Below, one piece after another: positions 5,301 through 5,636 of a DNA stretch of 5,636 nucleotides. The stretch comes from an uncultured Ktedonobacteraceae bacterium (GTDB lineage Bacteria; Chloroflexota; Ktedonobacteria; Ktedonobacterales; Ktedonobacteraceae). The position numbers and the translations under genes were made by a program. The notes under the pieces were generated by a model. That model searched no databases and had not been told where the DNA came from. It saw only the letters and a program-made list of their open reading frames with translations. Positions within the stretch are counted from its first letter, which is position 1, and each line of letters starts with the position of its first letter. The DNA is taken from positions 1-5,636 of the forward strand of contig CATPCK010000927.1 in NCBI GenBank assembly GCA_955652655.1. The letters run 5' to 3'.

Positions 5301-5636
5301 TTAGCCACCGATCATTGACATACTGCGGTTTGCTCGTTTAAAACGCTTGTCGCCAATGTAATGTTTTAGTTCTTTGTTCCATACAGCGCGACGGATGGTG
5401 GCTGCCAGGACATCGTCAGAGGCATCGGAGCGGATGACAGCACGCAGGTCGGTCTCTTCGGTCGCGAAGAGGCAGGTGCGTAATTGGCCGTCAGCAGTCA
5501 GGCGGATGCGGTCACAGGTGGCACAGAAGGGTTCACTGACAGGATTGATAAAGCCGACTTCACCAATCCCATCACTAAAGGTGTAGCGACGTGCAGTTTC
5601 GGAGGGATCTCCAGTGGTAATTGGAACGAGTGGACC
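5301..5636 (-). CDS. moaA: GTP 3',8-cyclase MoaA, C-terminal part (5' end outside window)
   Basis: This is the last 111 residues of the radical-SAM enzyme MoaA, which with MoaC converts GTP to cyclic pyranopterin monophosphate, the first step of molybdenum cofactor synthesis. The frame is open to the right edge and ends with TAA at 5303-5301. It carries the MoaA-specific second 4Fe-4S cluster site: Cys38, Cys41 and Cys55 of the fragment (C-x2-C-x13-C) in FCATCDRIRLTADGQLRTC. This cluster binds GTP. Upstream is GFINPVSEPF, typical of the family. The protein ends in RSMSMIGG, matching the conserved C-terminal Gly-Gly needed for the reaction. The radical-SAM CxxxCxxC domain lies beyond the window. 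No frameshift or missing key residue is seen. Codons lean to C-ending triplets compared with the AT-rich stretch that follows. Identification very secure. Confidence 0.96.
   Translation of the reverse strand, partial: GPLVPITTGDPSETARRYTFSDGIGEVGFINPVSEPFCATCDRIRLTADGQLRTCLFATEETDLRAVIRSDASDDVLAATIRRAVWNKELKHYIGDKRFKRANRSMSMIGG

Noticed and set aside
5374..5586. Plus-strand 70-codon frame at the right end
   Set aside because: It is antisense to moaA, whose C-terminal cluster motif and Gly-Gly end are unmistakable.

Overview
The window is ordinary bacterial chromosome with tightly packed genes. It cuts through two housekeeping genes at its edges: the 3' end of smc on the left (+) and the 3' end of moaA on the right (-). 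Between them are a PLP-dependent class-V aminotransferase (-), a GNAT acetyltransferase (+), a long ThyX-like protein (-) and a small excisionase-type HTH protein (-). There is no integrase, transposase, CRISPR array, rRNA or tRNA. Base composition is mixed and mid-GC. A two-domain ThyX-like protein beside standard smc and moaA is compatible with Chloroflexota such as Ktedonobacteria, but that placement is inference and cannot be proven from this sequence.

Layout. smc (2-994, +) converges on the aminotransferase (1010-2176, -), with only 15 bp between the stops and no visible terminator. The aminotransferase and the GNAT gene (2302-2835, +) are divergent. The region between them carries a 19-bp-stem hairpin (2217-2261) and candidate promoter elements. 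It also shows a strong Shine-Dalgarno that favours an internal TTG start for the aminotransferase over the longest reading frame. The GNAT gene converges on the ThyX-like gene (2872-4611, -) with a 36-bp gap. Upstream of the ThyX-like gene is a 248-bp non-coding stretch (4612-4859) with a perfect 32-bp palindrome, two smaller inverted repeats and a TTGACA -35 box. Next come the HTH gene (4860-5063, -), an AT-rich non-coding stretch (5064-5300) and the end of moaA (5301-5636, -).

The genes do not form one obvious pathway: chromosome condensation (SMC), PLP chemistry, acyl transfer, a ThyX-fold flavoprotein relative and molybdopterin synthesis (MoaA). The most unusual item is the ThyX-like protein. 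It reads as two tandem ThyX-fold halves whose signature motif appears divided: the N-terminal half keeps the S-x-x-E-x-S-x-R-Y part and the C-terminal half keeps the R-H-R part. The two long dyad-symmetric elements are the other signals that the coding annotation does not explain.
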